DNA from: Treponema sp.
Lineage (GTDB): Bacteria > Spirochaetota > Spirochaetia > Treponematales > Treponemataceae
Assembly (NCBI GenBank): GCA_024687165.1
Contig: JAILEY010000056.1
Span: 1 to 64,000 of the forward strand
Reading direction: 5' to 3'
Length of the DNA stretch: 64,000 nt
Numbering within the stretch: position 1 is the stretch's first letter; every line of letters starts with the position of its first letter. The translations under genes were made by a program, and so were the position numbers. The notes beneath the pieces are model-generated. The model saw only the letters and a program-made list of their open reading frames with translations. It had not been told where the DNA came from and ran no database searches. Below, in pieces: positions 1 to 9,700 of this stretch.

Positions 1-1
1 A

Positions 2-445
2 ATGAGTACAATCGAAAGCTACTACCTCAAGCTTGCAGAAGACCTTAAGGCAGAAGCAGCAGTTTCAAACTTCGACAAGGCATGCAAAAAATTCGGTGCA
101 TCAAAAGTTGAAGTTCCGGCATTCTGTGTAAACTACGGAAATGTTGCATTGCTTAATTCATCTGTAACAACAACAGAAATTGCATCTCTTCCATATAACG
201 AAGATGCATACACAAAAATTGCTGCACTTAAAATGAACGAAACAAGCACTCCTATAGTTCTTGGTGCAAACATTGTAGTTTTCAAGTGTGAAGGTATTCA
301 GAACGACGATGTAGCTCAGCCTGAAAACTTCGATAAAAAGATTGCAGATATTGACAGAGAAAGCGTTTCAACTTCATTCTTCAAGAATCCAAAAGTAAAA
401 CAGAATATTTCTGCTGCATATAAGCAACTTAAGAAAGGAAACTAA
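2..445 (+). CDS. C-terminal part of a SurA/PpiD-like periplasmic folding factor (partial)
   Basis: The frame is already open at the window edge, so the ATG at base 2 is probably an internal Met and the gene starts upstream. The visible 147 residues are soluble and rich in Lys, Ala and Asn. The stretch ending in VLGANIVVFKCEGI and the C-terminal helix with FFKNPKVKQNISAAYK resemble the tail of SurA-N/PpiD-type peptidyl-prolyl isomerases annotated in treponemes, which fold exported proteins. No catalytic parvulin motif is visible in this fragment. The stop codon abuts the TTG start of the next gene, so the two are translationally coupled. The family call is from general resemblance only; an uncharacterised exported protein is the alternative. 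Confidence 0.45.
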   Translation: MSTIESYYLKLAEDLKAEAAVSNFDKACKKFGASKVEVPAFCVNYGNVALLNSSVTTTEIASLPYNEDAYTKIAALKMNETSTPIVLGANIVVFKCEGIQNDDVAQPENFDKKIADIDRESVSTSFFKNPKVKQNISAAYKQLKKGN

Positions 446-2065
446 TTGGCAGATTTATGCAATAAAGAGAAGCCCCGTCTGGTTGTTTCCGGGCAGGGCT
501 TTTCTGTTTTAAACACAGTAGAATACAAGGGCAGATTTTTATACTCAAAATATAACCCGTCAAGAGCAATTGAATCGATTATTGAAAAGACTGTTATCCT
601 TGAAGGCTCTTTGATTGTCATTTCATCCCCTGCTCTTTGGTACGGTTTTGACTCCCTTCAAAAAAAATTAAAAGAAAACTGCACAATTATCGCTATAGAA
701 TTTGACGAGGAACTTTACGCTCTTGCAGAAGAAAATATGCCTGAAAATTTTCCAAAAGGAAATTTATTCTCTTTAAAAAATCTTCTGGAAATTGATCAGT
801 TTGTAAGAAATCTCTGTTCGTCTGGAAAAACAAAACGCGTAATAAATATAGATTTTAGTGCAGGCGTAAATTTTGATAAAAAGAATTATGATTTTGTACT
901 CAACGGAATCCAGGACATAATCGGAAGCTTCTGGAAAAACAGAATTACTCTTGTAAAATTCGGAAAACTTTTCTCTAAAAATTTTCTCTCAAACATAAAA
1001 AAAACTGACGGAAACCTTCTGCTTGAAGAAATTGTATCAAGCATCTCAAGGCCGATTGTTGTGTGTGGAGCCGGAGAAAGCCTCGATTCATTTGATTTTT
1101 CACAAGCAGAAAAGAACGGAGCATACATTCTCTGCGTTGATGCAGCATTAACTTCACTTCTTGAACGCGGAATAAAAGTTGATGCTGTTGTTGCAATGGA
1201 AAGTCAGTTTGCAATATGTAAAGCATATATCGGAAGCAAAAAAAAGAATATGACTCTCTTTGCAGATTTATGCTCACGGCCAGATATAATAGATTCCTTC
1301 AATGGTAAGAAAATATTTTTTGCTTCAAGATATGCAGAAGGTTCATTTTTTGAAAATCTTGAAAAAGAAAAAATAATTTCTTCCTTTATGGAACCAATGG
1401 GATCTGTAGGTCTTGCTGCAGTAGAAATTGCACTTAAAATCAGAAAAGACAGCAGCGTACCTGTATATATAACAGGACTGGACTTCAGTTATTCAGTCGG
1501 AAAAACACACGCAAAAACTACGATGGCACACAAGAGCCGTTTGATAAACTTAAATCGAACAGTAACCGCGGACAATATAGACGCAGCTTATTCTCAGTCA
1601 ACTCTTTTTGCAGAAGGAATCAACGGCGAAAAAATATGCACAAGCCGCATAATGATGATTTATGCAAATCAGTTTGTACAAATGTTCTCACGCGAAAAAA
1701 ACTTATTTGATTCAAGAAACTTTGGACTTCCGCTTAATCTTGAAAGAAAAAATCCTTCAGCGCAAGATTCAAAATTCTATTCAAACGATGAATCATTTCC
1801 AGAATCAAAAGAAATACGTAAAGCTTTGTCATTCATCCAGAACGAAAAGAACAGTCTTTTAACAGCAAAAGACCTTCTTGTAAACGGAGAAAAATCAGAA
1901 TTCAGAGATAAAAATATTTCACTTCATGAACAGATAAAAAACATTCTGGAACACAGAGAATATTTATTCCTCCATTTTCCAGACGGTTTTTATCTTAGAA
2001 TGGATGATGACTTTCTCAAAAGAGTTCGTGCAGAAATTGATGTCTTTCTCAAATGCATGTCTTAA
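446..2065 (+). CDS. Motility-associated factor (Maf) glycosyltransferase, DUF115/MptE-like
   Basis: A 539-residue protein with the DUF115 core: VVCGAGESLDSFD at about 205-218, then CVDAALTSLLERGIKVDAVVAM, and PVYITGLDFSYS with a following His at about 345-360. Family members transfer nonulosonic-acid-type sugars to flagellin or sit close to flagellar gene sets; the substrate here cannot be read from sequence. It starts with TTG directly after the preceding stop, with AAGGAA about 6 bases upstream inside the end of that gene, so it is probably in the same transcript. The first 200 residues are the less conserved N-terminal domain of the family. It converges with lepA downstream. Confidence 0.8.
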   Translation: MADLCNKEKPRLVVSGQGFSVLNTVEYKGRFLYSKYNPSRAIESIIEKTVILEGSLIVISSPALWYGFDSLQKKLKENCTIIAIEFDEELYALAEENMPENFPKGNLFSLKNLLEIDQFVRNLCSSGKTKRVINIDFSAGVNFDKKNYDFVLNGIQDIIGSFWKNRITLVKFGKLFSKNFLSNIKKTDGNLLLEEIVSSISRPIVVCGAGESLDSFDFSQAEKNGAYILCVDAALTSLLERGIKVDAVVAMESQFAICKAYIGSKKKNMTLFADLCSRPDIIDSFNGKKIFFASRYAEGSFFENLEKEKIISSFMEPMGSVGLAAVEIALKIRKDSSVPVYITGLDFSYSVGKTHAKTTMAHKSRLINLNRTVTADNIDAAYSQSTLFAEGINGEKICTSRIMMIYANQFVQMFSREKNLFDSRNFGLPLNLERKNPSAQDSKFYSNDESFPESKEIRKALSFIQNEKNSLLTAKDLLVNGEKSEFRDKNISLHEQIKNILEHREYLFLHFPDGFYLRMDDDFLKRVRAEIDVFLKCMS

Positions 2066-2080
2066 ATCGGTTTTGGACTG

Positions 2081-2105
2081 CTCAACTCGACTGGAAGCCA
2101 ATTTT
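2081..2105 (-). repeat. 25-bp dispersed repeat, copy 1
   Basis: On the minus strand this reads AAAATTGGCTTCCAGTCG then AGTTGAG. The copy at 47181-47205 on the plus strand matches 23 of 25 bases, and weaker similarity continues into a CCAAA-containing stretch. It lies in the convergent gap between the Maf gene and lepA. Nothing identifies it as an insertion-sequence end. Confidence 0.5.
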
Positions 2106-2134
2106 ATTATTTTTATAATAATTCAAATTTAATT

Positions 2135-3940
2135 CTAATTATCTTCTTTTTCCTTTAAGACTGCAAGGAAGGCACTCTGCGGAAGTTCAACATTTCCTGC
2201 CATAAGCATTCTCTTCTTTCCTGCCTTCTGCTTTTCAAGAAGCTTTCTCTTTCGTGTAACATCACCGCCGTAACATTTTGCAAGAACATCCTTTCTTACA
2301 GGATTAACAGTCTCTCTCGCAATAACCTGAGCACCGATGGCACCCTGAATTGCAATCTTAAACTGCTGACGTGCAATTTCGCCTTTAAGCCGTTCACAAA
2401 CCTGCTTAGCACGCTCAACGGCATTCTGACGGAAACACAACTGTGCAAGAGCATCGACAGGCTTCTGATTAATCAGAATATCAATTTTTATAAGGTCAGT
2501 CGGACGATAATCAACAACCTCATAATCAAAAGAAGCATAACCTCTTGAATAAGATTTAAGCTTGTCATAAAAATCAAAAAGGACTTCTGCAAGCGGCATC
2601 TCATAAGTAAGCTCAACACGCTTTTCATCAAGATACTGCATGTTCTTTTGAGTTCCGCGCTTCATACGGCACAATTCCATAATCTGACCAAGATACTCAG
2701 ATGGAGTAATAATTGAAGCATTGATATAAGGTTCTTCAGAGCGTTCAATTTTTCCATCAGGGAAATCAGCAGGATTATCAACAAAAAATTCATCACGACC
2801 CTGAGGCTTAACTTTATATCTGACACTCGGTGCAGTAAAAATTACAACCTGATCAAAATCTCTTTCAAGCCTTTCCTGAATAATTTCAAGATGAAGAAGC
2901 CCAAGGAATCCGCAGCGGAAACCATTTCCCAAAGCAAGTGAATTATCTTTTTCATAAACAAGAGATGCATCATTAAGCTGCAGCTTTTCCATGCTCTCTT
3001 TAAGTTCTTCATAATCATTTGAATCGATTGGATAAATTGAAGAGAAAACAACAGGCTTAACATCTTTAAAACCATCAAGAGGCTGAGCAGCAGGATTTGA
3101 CGAAAGAGTTACAGTATCACCGACTCTTACATCACGAACTGTCTTAATTCCCGCAATAAGATATCCAACATCACCTGCTTCAAGTACGCCGGTTTCCTCA
3201 TAATTAATTTTAAAGATTCCGCACTTTTCAACTTTGTATTCAGTATTTGTGCTCATCAAACGAATGACATCACCGGTTCTTACAGTTCCTTCCATAACAC
3301 GAATATGAACAACAACACCACGATATTCATCATAGTGACAGTCAAAAATAAGAGCCTGAAGAGGAGCATTTACATCGCCCTGTGGAGGAGGAAGCATTGT
3401 AACAATAGCTTCAAGAAGATCATCAATTCCCTGCCCCGTCTTAGCACTTACAAGCTGAGCATCTTCCGGATTAAGACCAAGGTCTCTGTCGATCTGTTTT
3501 TTTACACCTTCAACATCTGCACTTGCAAGATCTATTTTATTTACAACAGGAACAATAGTAAGATTCTGTTCCATCGCAAGATACATGTTACTCACTGTCT
3601 GGCTTTCAACACCCTGAGTTGCATCAATAAGAAGAAGAGCTCCTTCACATGAAGCAATTGCACGGCTGACTTCATAACTGAAATCTACATGTCCCGGTGT
3701 ATCAACAAAATTCAGTTCATAATCATTTCCATCTTTTGCGTGATACGGAATTGTTACTGCCTGACTTTTGATTGTAATTCCGCGTTCTCGTTCAATGTCC
3801 ATGTTATCAAGAATCTGATTCATCATCTGGCGGTCTTCAATAATTTTTGCGTGCTGAATCAGTCTGTCTGACAAAGTAGATTTTCCATGATCAATATGAG
3901 CTGTAATACAAAAATTGCGTTTAAATTTTAAATCTTTCAT
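2135..3940 (-). CDS. lepA: Elongation factor 4 (back-translocating GTPase LepA)
   Basis: At 601 residues this is the normal LepA length. The GTPase domain has AHIDHGKST at 14-22, the switch region with RGITIKSQ at 53-60, DTPGHVDF at 80-87 and NKID at 134-137. The EF-G-like domains follow, and the LepA-specific C-terminal domain ends with YGGDVTRKRKLLEKQKAGKKRM. LepA acts on ribosomes during initiation and stalled elongation. It is the last gene of a leftward run (tilS, TPR protein, HtrA, lepA), with 18 bases between the HtrA stop and its ATG and AGGAA as the ribosome binding site. Confidence 0.97.
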   Translation of the reverse strand: MKDLKFKRNFCITAHIDHGKSTLSDRLIQHAKIIEDRQMMNQILDNMDIERERGITIKSQAVTIPYHAKDGNDYELNFVDTPGHVDFSYEVSRAIASCEGALLLIDATQGVESQTVSNMYLAMEQNLTIVPVVNKIDLASADVEGVKKQIDRDLGLNPEDAQLVSAKTGQGIDDLLEAIVTMLPPPQGDVNAPLQALIFDCHYDEYRGVVVHIRVMEGTVRTGDVIRLMSTNTEYKVEKCGIFKINYEETGVLEAGDVGYLIAGIKTVRDVRVGDTVTLSSNPAAQPLDGFKDVKPVVFSSIYPIDSNDYEELKESMEKLQLNDASLVYEKDNSLALGNGFRCGFLGLLHLEIIQERLERDFDQVVIFTAPSVRYKVKPQGRDEFFVDNPADFPDGKIERSEEPYINASIITPSEYLGQIMELCRMKRGTQKNMQYLDEKRVELTYEMPLAEVLFDFYDKLKSYSRGYASFDYEVVDYRPTDLIKIDILINQKPVDALAQLCFRQNAVERAKQVCERLKGEIARQQFKIAIQGAIGAQVIARETVNPVRKDVLAKCYGGDVTRKRKLLEKQKAGKKRMLMAGNVELPQSAFLAVLKEKEDN

Positions 3941-3958
3941 TTTTTTTCCTGTAATTTT

Positions 3959-5620
3959 TTAGAAATAATATGGACTGTCCAAAGGTGCTGAAAGTCCTAA
4001 ATTTATATCCATAAATCCTTTTTTTCTTTTCTTTGCATATACCTGAATTATGATTACAGATCGATCTGCATTGAATTCAATTTTCTTTATTTCAACCGGA
4101 TCATTTTCACTGAAACCGGTTTCATCTGCACCTGATGCCTTTAAAACCTTTTCAATTATAAACTGATTCTTATGAACTGAAGAAGCCGTAACAAGTTTCA
4201 TTCCAAGAATCGGGTAAAGAGCATTTTCTATACTGTCCCTTCTGTAAACTTCATAGCCGGGATTTTCACCTCTTTTAGAAAGATAAACTTTAACAGTCTT
4301 TTCCTGGCCTGATGATTTTTTTACGGTTACAGAAATAATTGTCCTGCACCTGTATTTCATCAGTTCCTTGTGGAGGGCTGTAAGTGTATTTACATGAACT
4401 CCTTCAACACAAATGATTGTATCGTTTTCTTCGATTCCTGACAAATATGCATTTCCACCTGGAATTACATAATTTACAATTACGCCTTCTGCTTTTGTTC
4501 CAGACCCAGGATTCTTTTTTGTTCTTCCAAAAGCTTCAATCCACGGATGCTCTCTTTCTCCGCCTTCAAAAAGATGAGGAAGTTCATTCTTAAGATATTC
4601 AACTGGAATTGCAAAATTAAGTCCCTGATAATTCGGAACACCTGCAAAAACAACAGCCTGAACTCTACCGTCACTGTCAACAAGAGGACCACCGCTGTTA
4701 CCGCTGTTTACCGCCGCATCAATCTGAAATACAGTACCTGCAGAAAAAAGCTGTCTGTCCGTTGAAGAAATAATTCCGCTTGTGATTGTATTTTCAAGTC
4801 CCAAAGGAGAACCCATTGCAAAAACCTTATCACCGACGCTCAGATCACTTGAAGAACCTAAAGCAAAAACATAAGGCGCATCAACTTCAGTTTTTAAAAG
4901 CGCAAGATCTATTGTTGAATCATACCCTATAACTTTTGCAGGAATGCGTGTTTCAGGATCTTCAGCAAGCTTTATATAAAGGCGGGAATATCCTTCATAA
5001 CGCTTGTTTACCATATCTTCTATTACATGATGATTTGTAATGATGTAGCCGTTTTTTGAAATGAAAAATCCGCTGCCAAGAACTGCATCAGCATATCCCA
5101 TTCCATGCTGAACTTTAATTCCCTTGTCAACAAAAACTGTAACTGTTCCCTTTATCATTTCTTTCATTGAGGCATTTTTCACTGAAGCCTCTGAAGAACC
5201 AGGCAAGGATGCAAAGCAGAGTTTTTTTAATTCAGACTCAGAAAGCGAAAGTTTTTTTTCAGCAGGATATCCGGTTGCTGAAAGATTTTTAAATGTATAA
5301 AGGCAGTCAAAATATTTTTTTTCAATTTTTGATTCATTAAAATACTGCACACAGTTTTCACAAAGTTCATCGTAAAGAGATTTAGCCTTTTCATTTTCCG
5401 GCAATTTTTCCTTCAACAGAAAAGAAAGCCACAAGCCCTTGTAAAGATCTGTATTTGAGATTGTTCTTATTTTATTAATTTCATATGAAACTGCAGTTTC
5501 TTCAGAATAATCAACGGGAATGTAAACTTCTTTCTGATCAGCACTTGAACATGAAACAAAAATAATTGAAAGCAGACAAAAAGCCTTCAACAAAAAACGG
5601 ATTATATTCTTATTTTTCAT
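3959..5620 (-). CDS. HtrA/Deg-type trypsin-like serine protease, predicted lipoprotein, with PDZ domain
   Basis: The N-terminus is a signal peptide ending in a lipobox (IIFVSC, Cys24), so the protein is predicted to be membrane-anchored and to face the periplasm. A non-conserved helical segment of about 130 residues precedes the S1C protease domain, which carries the complete triad: His198 (TNHHV), Asp238 (STIDLAL) and Ser309 (GNSGGP). One PDZ-like domain follows at about 370-455, with a further C-terminal extension to 553. Family members degrade or chaperone misfolded envelope proteins. The N-terminal insert and lipid anchor separate it from standard HtrA. Its start overlaps the end of the TPR gene by 11 bases, indicating one operon. 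Confidence 0.88.
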   Translation of the reverse strand: MKNKNIIRFLLKAFCLLSIIFVSCSSADQKEVYIPVDYSEETAVSYEINKIRTISNTDLYKGLWLSFLLKEKLPENEKAKSLYDELCENCVQYFNESKIEKKYFDCLYTFKNLSATGYPAEKKLSLSESELKKLCFASLPGSSEASVKNASMKEMIKGTVTVFVDKGIKVQHGMGYADAVLGSGFFISKNGYIITNHHVIEDMVNKRYEGYSRLYIKLAEDPETRIPAKVIGYDSTIDLALLKTEVDAPYVFALGSSSDLSVGDKVFAMGSPLGLENTITSGIISSTDRQLFSAGTVFQIDAAVNSGNSGGPLVDSDGRVQAVVFAGVPNYQGLNFAIPVEYLKNELPHLFEGGEREHPWIEAFGRTKKNPGSGTKAEGVIVNYVIPGGNAYLSGIEENDTIICVEGVHVNTLTALHKELMKYRCRTIISVTVKKSSGQEKTVKVYLSKRGENPGYEVYRRDSIENALYPILGMKLVTASSVHKNQFIIEKVLKASGADETGFSENDPVEIKKIEFNADRSVIIIQVYAKKRKKGFMDINLGLSAPLDSPYYF

Positions 5621-7712
5621 TAATTTTTCCAGTTACCATTGCAAAATCAAAATTTCCGGTTCTTATGCACAAAACATTGATATCATCAAATTCGATTACT
5701 GTAGAAGTTGCCTGAGCATTAAGGCTGTTCAAAACATTTTCAACTTTTTGCGAAATAGTAGTGAAACGAGCTTCTCCAAAATCAATTTCTGCGTTCCCGA
5801 TAAAATAAAGCTTTGACGAAGAAGATGAATGTTCAACCTTCAAAACTTCATTACCATTTGTAACAGAAACAGGGAACCCGTTTTCCAGAGTAACCGTTAC
5901 AAGTACATTTCCCGGATTTGTGTAGAACATCGATTCTTCTTTTATCTGACCGCCGAAAACAACATGACGTACATTCCACTTCCCGTCACCATCAGTATCC
6001 CAAGAAGAAATCTTTCCGCCGTTTTCAACATACTCTTCAGTAAAATCAGGAACAGTATCATTGTCAGTATCAACCTGAACCATGCGCAGATAGAATTCAG
6101 CATTTTCTGATGGGAGCCCGTAAAGGTTCTTCATGACAGAACGCTCATCCTCAAGACTGTGCACATTCATCTTCCCAAGCAGATCAATATCATAAAATTC
6201 AGTTGTTTCAAAAACTCCGTCTTCATCGCAGTCTACAACACGAAGTACCGGAATGTTGTGTTCAAACTGAGCCTGAGCATATAAACGACCTTTTGCGTTG
6301 TAATAATAAGACATCTTAACGTTGCCATCTACAAGGACAAAATGAATTCTTTCACCATTAAGAATCGTAGAATTGATTTCAAAATCTGATGCAGAATCAA
6401 GAAGTTCTGAATTAGTAATAAGAGAAACTTTTGTATTTAATACAGGAATAAAAAAATCTTTTCCTGTCTTTTGAGAAAGCAGTTCATCTTTCTGAATAAA
6501 AACCGGAGTCCACAAAAGGCTTTCTTCCACAAGGCGGAAATACTGACCAGTTGTCTTATCAGTCTTTTTAAAATTTACTTCTGAAAGATAAGGGAAAGAT
6601 CCCCACACAAAATCCATATTTTTAACTTCAAGATGACCAGAAACAGGAACTCCAAAATCACAGTTTACATTCCAGTCAATTACGCCATCCTGATTAAAAT
6701 CGTAAACAAGTTCCTGAGGACGACCGCGCACATAACTTACTGCAAGATTTGAATTGCCGTCATTGTCAGTATCAAAATAAATTTTTCCGTTAAACGATTC
6801 AAAATATTCAGATGCATTTTTAAGAACTTCTTCTTCTGTAACAAGCTTCATAAAATCACTGAGGATTTTATATTCAATTGATTCATCCGCAAATGTAGTC
6901 ATGTAATCAAAGGCCTGCTGCTGATTGATAAGACCGGCTTCAAGTGCATTTTTTGCATAAAGGGCATGACGCAAACCACGTGCACTAAAAGACTGAAGTA
7001 TATGCTTCTGATCTTCACCTGCTGCGAAACTGCTTGCGTAAATTTCAAGTTCAGCATCTTTATCCGGAGCAGCTTCTGCATACTGACTTATCTGGGAGAG
7101 AAAATATGAAGCAATTCTTTTTACCGATGCATTCTGTGAAAGAGGATCTTCATTCTTAAAAAACACAAGTGGAAATCTTGTATCAGTTGAATAGATTCTT
7201 CTCGCACCGTCGATTTTATTTCTTGCCTTTTCAATTGAATCAGCATCACCAAGACGATAATAGGCCTTTACACGGATATATTCAGAATCAGCAGAATAAA
7301 GGGCCGGCTTTGAATCAAGAATTTTTAATGCCTTCTTCGACATTCCTGTTTCTGTAAGAATTTCTGCATAAAGAAGACGTGCATTATCCCTGTTGTAATT
7401 AACCCAGTCATCATAATAAAAAGCTTTTTCAAGTGAAGGCAGAATCTGTGCACGTGTTGAACCAAGAGATGCACTGCAGGTTGCCATCATATACCACAAA
7501 TCAGAAATCGTATCATCATAGGCAAGCCCTAAAGAAACCTGAGAAAGAGCTGAGTGAAAATTATTTTCATTTGCATAATTTACAGAAGATTCAAGACACC
7601 TTAAGGCCGTTCTTCTGTTTGCACTGGATGCACTGCCGGCTGTAACAGCAGCTGCCAAAAAACAGGAGAGGCTCAAAATCAAAAAAATCTTTTTTCTAAA
7701 CTCAACTTTCAT
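5610..7712 (-). CDS. Exported TPR-like protein with five EF-hand-like acidic loops, function unknown
   Basis: This 700-residue protein has an N-terminal signal peptide (hydrophobic run, then AAAVTAGSAS). Residues of about 35-180 look like tetratricopeptide-type helices. The rest is beta-rich and contains five separate DxDxDG-type loops: DTDNDGNSN, DFNQDGVID, DCDEDGVFE, DTDNDTVPD and DTDGDGKWN. Such loops in exported proteins usually bind calcium. It has no recognisable enzyme motif. The ATG lies 2 bases after the tilS stop with AGGAAG upstream, and its end overlaps the HtrA start, so it is made together with an envelope protease. A structural or chaperone role in the periplasm is inference. 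Confidence 0.75.
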   Translation of the reverse strand: MKVEFRKKIFLILSLSCFLAAAVTAGSASSANRRTALRCLESSVNYANENNFHSALSQVSLGLAYDDTISDLWYMMATCSASLGSTRAQILPSLEKAFYYDDWVNYNRDNARLLYAEILTETGMSKKALKILDSKPALYSADSEYIRVKAYYRLGDADSIEKARNKIDGARRIYSTDTRFPLVFFKNEDPLSQNASVKRIASYFLSQISQYAEAAPDKDAELEIYASSFAAGEDQKHILQSFSARGLRHALYAKNALEAGLINQQQAFDYMTTFADESIEYKILSDFMKLVTEEEVLKNASEYFESFNGKIYFDTDNDGNSNLAVSYVRGRPQELVYDFNQDGVIDWNVNCDFGVPVSGHLEVKNMDFVWGSFPYLSEVNFKKTDKTTGQYFRLVEESLLWTPVFIQKDELLSQKTGKDFFIPVLNTKVSLITNSELLDSASDFEINSTILNGERIHFVLVDGNVKMSYYYNAKGRLYAQAQFEHNIPVLRVVDCDEDGVFETTEFYDIDLLGKMNVHSLEDERSVMKNLYGLPSENAEFYLRMVQVDTDNDTVPDFTEEYVENGGKISSWDTDGDGKWNVRHVVFGGQIKEESMFYTNPGNVLVTVTLENGFPVSVTNGNEVLKVEHSSSSSKLYFIGNAEIDFGEARFTTISQKVENVLNSLNAQATSTVIEFDDINVLCIRTGNFDFAMVTGKINEK

Positions 7713-7714
7713 AT

Positions 7715-9058
7715 TTACTTCCTGACAATCCAGTTTTTAAATCCATATGGTTCGCCCCAGATGCAGCAGATAGACTTTTCAAAATCAATATTTCCAAGCT
7801 TCTGCACAAGCGGGATTTTATCCTTAAACATTCCGCACTTAAAAGAATCAAGTACATCCTGCACATTCTTAAGATTTCCTTCAGCAGAAAGAATTTTATC
7901 CCCACTCTGCCGGCTTCTGAAAACAAAAGGAAATTCAAGATTTTCTAAAACAATTGTGGAATTTTCGCACGACAAAACAACCGCACCATGTCCGGTCTTA
8001 ACACAAAATTCAAGTCCCAAACATGTATAAACTCCATCTTCTTCTATTATAGCAAAGAAACCTTCTTCTGTCGCTATCTTTTTACTTTTTTGAATAACTA
8101 CTGCTTTTTCATTAATTATAAAATCAATTCCGCAGCTTGAGTTACAGAAAGAACTAACTTTTTTTAAACAGAAATTTTCAACAAACTGATATGAAATTCT
8201 TCCTGAAGCTTTTATACGTTCAATGAATTTATAAATTATCCTGGTTCGTACTGCCATCGGTAAAGAAAAAAATTCTTCTGCAGCAAAGGATGCCGAATCA
8301 TTTTTTAAATTACAAATTTCAGAATTTATTTTTTCTTCAACAACAGATGAAATAAAATCCTCATCGTATTTTGATTTTTTTGAAAGCGTAAGAATAGATT
8401 TTTGAAATCCAGGTAATTGATTTTCCAGATAAGGAATAATTTTGTTTCTGAAAGAATTTCTTAAATATTTTGTGTCTGCATTTGTACTGTCTGTTCTGTA
8501 GCTGATTTTTTTTTCTGAAAGATATGCTTCAATTTCTTTTCTGGAAACATTCAGCAATGGACGCAGTATTTTTTCACGCTGAAAATTAATTCCATACAAT
8601 GAAGTGCTTCCCTGGAAAAAACGCATAAGCACAGTTTCACACTGGTCGTTTAAGTTATGTGCAAGACATAGATAATCAAGATTTTCTTTTTCAATAAATT
8701 GATTAAAACATTCGTAGCGCACGGTTCTTGCAGCATCTTCTGTTCCGCACTTTTTTGTAAGGGAAAGTTGATTAATCTTTCCTCGTTCAATTTCAAATCT
8801 TGTACATGGAACTGAAATAGAGCGGCAGTATTCTTCAACAAAATCAGCATCAAAAGCAGTTTCTTCTTCCGCTCTAAGATTGTGATTCACAGTAACCGCT
8901 TTCAGATCAATATTCGCAGGCAGAATATTTTTTAACACAGTCAAAAGACAAACTGAATCCGCCCCGCCGCTGACTGCAACTCCAACTGCTTTTACACCGG
9001 GTAAAATTTCCCAAAGAGAATCTGAAACTTTTTTTTCAAGAGAGTTTTCAATCACCAT
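7715..9058 (-). CDS. tilS: tRNA(Ile)-lysidine synthase TilS
   Basis: TilS uses ATP and lysine to convert C34 of tRNA-Ile(CAU) to lysidine so that AUA is read as Ile. The PP-loop SGGADS is at about residues 30-35, followed by TVNHNLR, CLAHNLNDQCETVLMR and RPLLNVSRKEIEAYL, all TilS hallmarks. The C-terminal domain ends near WGEPYGFKNWIVRK. The ORF track starts at TTG 9064; ATG 9058, two codons later, is preferred, although neither has a Shine-Dalgarno sequence because an intrinsic terminator lies directly upstream. The gene abuts the TPR gene downstream. Confidence 0.93.
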   Translation of the reverse strand: MVIENSLEKKVSDSLWEILPGVKAVGVAVSGGADSVCLLTVLKNILPANIDLKAVTVNHNLRAEEETAFDADFVEEYCRSISVPCTRFEIERGKINQLSLTKKCGTEDAARTVRYECFNQFIEKENLDYLCLAHNLNDQCETVLMRFFQGSTSLYGINFQREKILRPLLNVSRKEIEAYLSEKKISYRTDSTNADTKYLRNSFRNKIIPYLENQLPGFQKSILTLSKKSKYDEDFISSVVEEKINSEICNLKNDSASFAAEEFFSLPMAVRTRIIYKFIERIKASGRISYQFVENFCLKKVSSFCNSSCGIDFIINEKAVVIQKSKKIATEEGFFAIIEEDGVYTCLGLEFCVKTGHGAVVLSCENSTIVLENLEFPFVFRSRQSGDKILSAEGNLKNVQDVLDSFKCGMFKDKIPLVQKLGNIDFEKSICCIWGEPYGFKNWIVRK

Positions 9059-9062
9059 AGAC

Positions 9063-9097
9063 AAAAAAAGGCACCCTCGTTCTGGAAGATGCCTTTT
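9063..9097 (-). terminator. Intrinsic terminator after rplY, touching the tilS start
   Basis: On the minus strand the stem AAAAGGCA/TGCCTTTT is followed by seven T. The T-run ends only 4 bases before the ATG of tilS, so tilS either depends on readthrough or starts without a leader. Confidence 0.75.
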
Positions 9098-9115
9098 GAT
9101 TATCTTATTTCAAAA

Positions 9116-9670
9116 TCACTTTTTTGGTGGTGCAATTGAAACAACAAGTGCAGTTGGCTTTGAAAGGATTGTAACCTTATCACCGAGGTTAAGATCAGCA
9201 ATTGTGAACTTTCCACCGATTTCAAGCTTAGAAACATCTGCATTTACGTATTCTGGAAGATCCTGTGGGAGAGCCTTGATTTTTACATCTGGAACATGCT
9301 TAACCATGAATCCACCCTTAAGAACACCAGCTGATGTTCCAACGTAATGAATCTTCATAACTCTTGTTACAGGCTTTGTTCCGCTTACGAGATGGAAATC
9401 TGCGTGAAGGTTTTTGTCAGTCTTGATGTCATATTCTGTATCTTTGATGAAAGCCTGATTGTCTTTTCCATCAATCTTGAGGTTTACAAGAGTTGTCTTT
9501 GTGATTGATCTCCAAGCCTTTGAGAATTCCTGAGCATTAACTTCAAGCATGATTGATTCGCCTTTTTCGTTGTATGCTACTGCAGGGATCTTTCCTGCTT
9601 CACGAATTTTTGCGGCTGCTTTCTTGCCACTCTCTTTACGAGTTGTTGCTGTGATTACAAACTGTTCCAT
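9116..9670 (-). CDS. rplY: 50S ribosomal protein L25 (CTC/TL5 form)
   Basis: The protein begins MEQFVITATTRKESGKKAAAK and has the N-terminal L25 5S-rRNA-binding domain (about 1-92) followed by the extra C-terminal TL5 domain, giving 184 residues, typical of the CTC form. The ORF track extends 34 codons further upstream, but that extension reads through tRNA-Gln; the ATG at 9670 has TAGGAGT 7 bases upstream and is the real start. It binds 5S rRNA in the large subunit. It is followed by a strong terminator. Confidence 0.95.
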   Translation of the reverse strand: MEQFVITATTRKESGKKAAAKIREAGKIPAVAYNEKGESIMLEVNAQEFSKAWRSITKTTLVNLKIDGKDNQAFIKDTEYDIKTDKNLHADFHLVSGTKPVTRVMKIHYVGTSAGVLKGGFMVKHVPDVKIKALPQDLPEYVNADVSKLEIGGKFTIADLNLGDKVTILSKPTALVVSIAPPKK

Positions 9671-9700
9671 ATTAGAACTCCTATTAATATTTTTTGAAAA

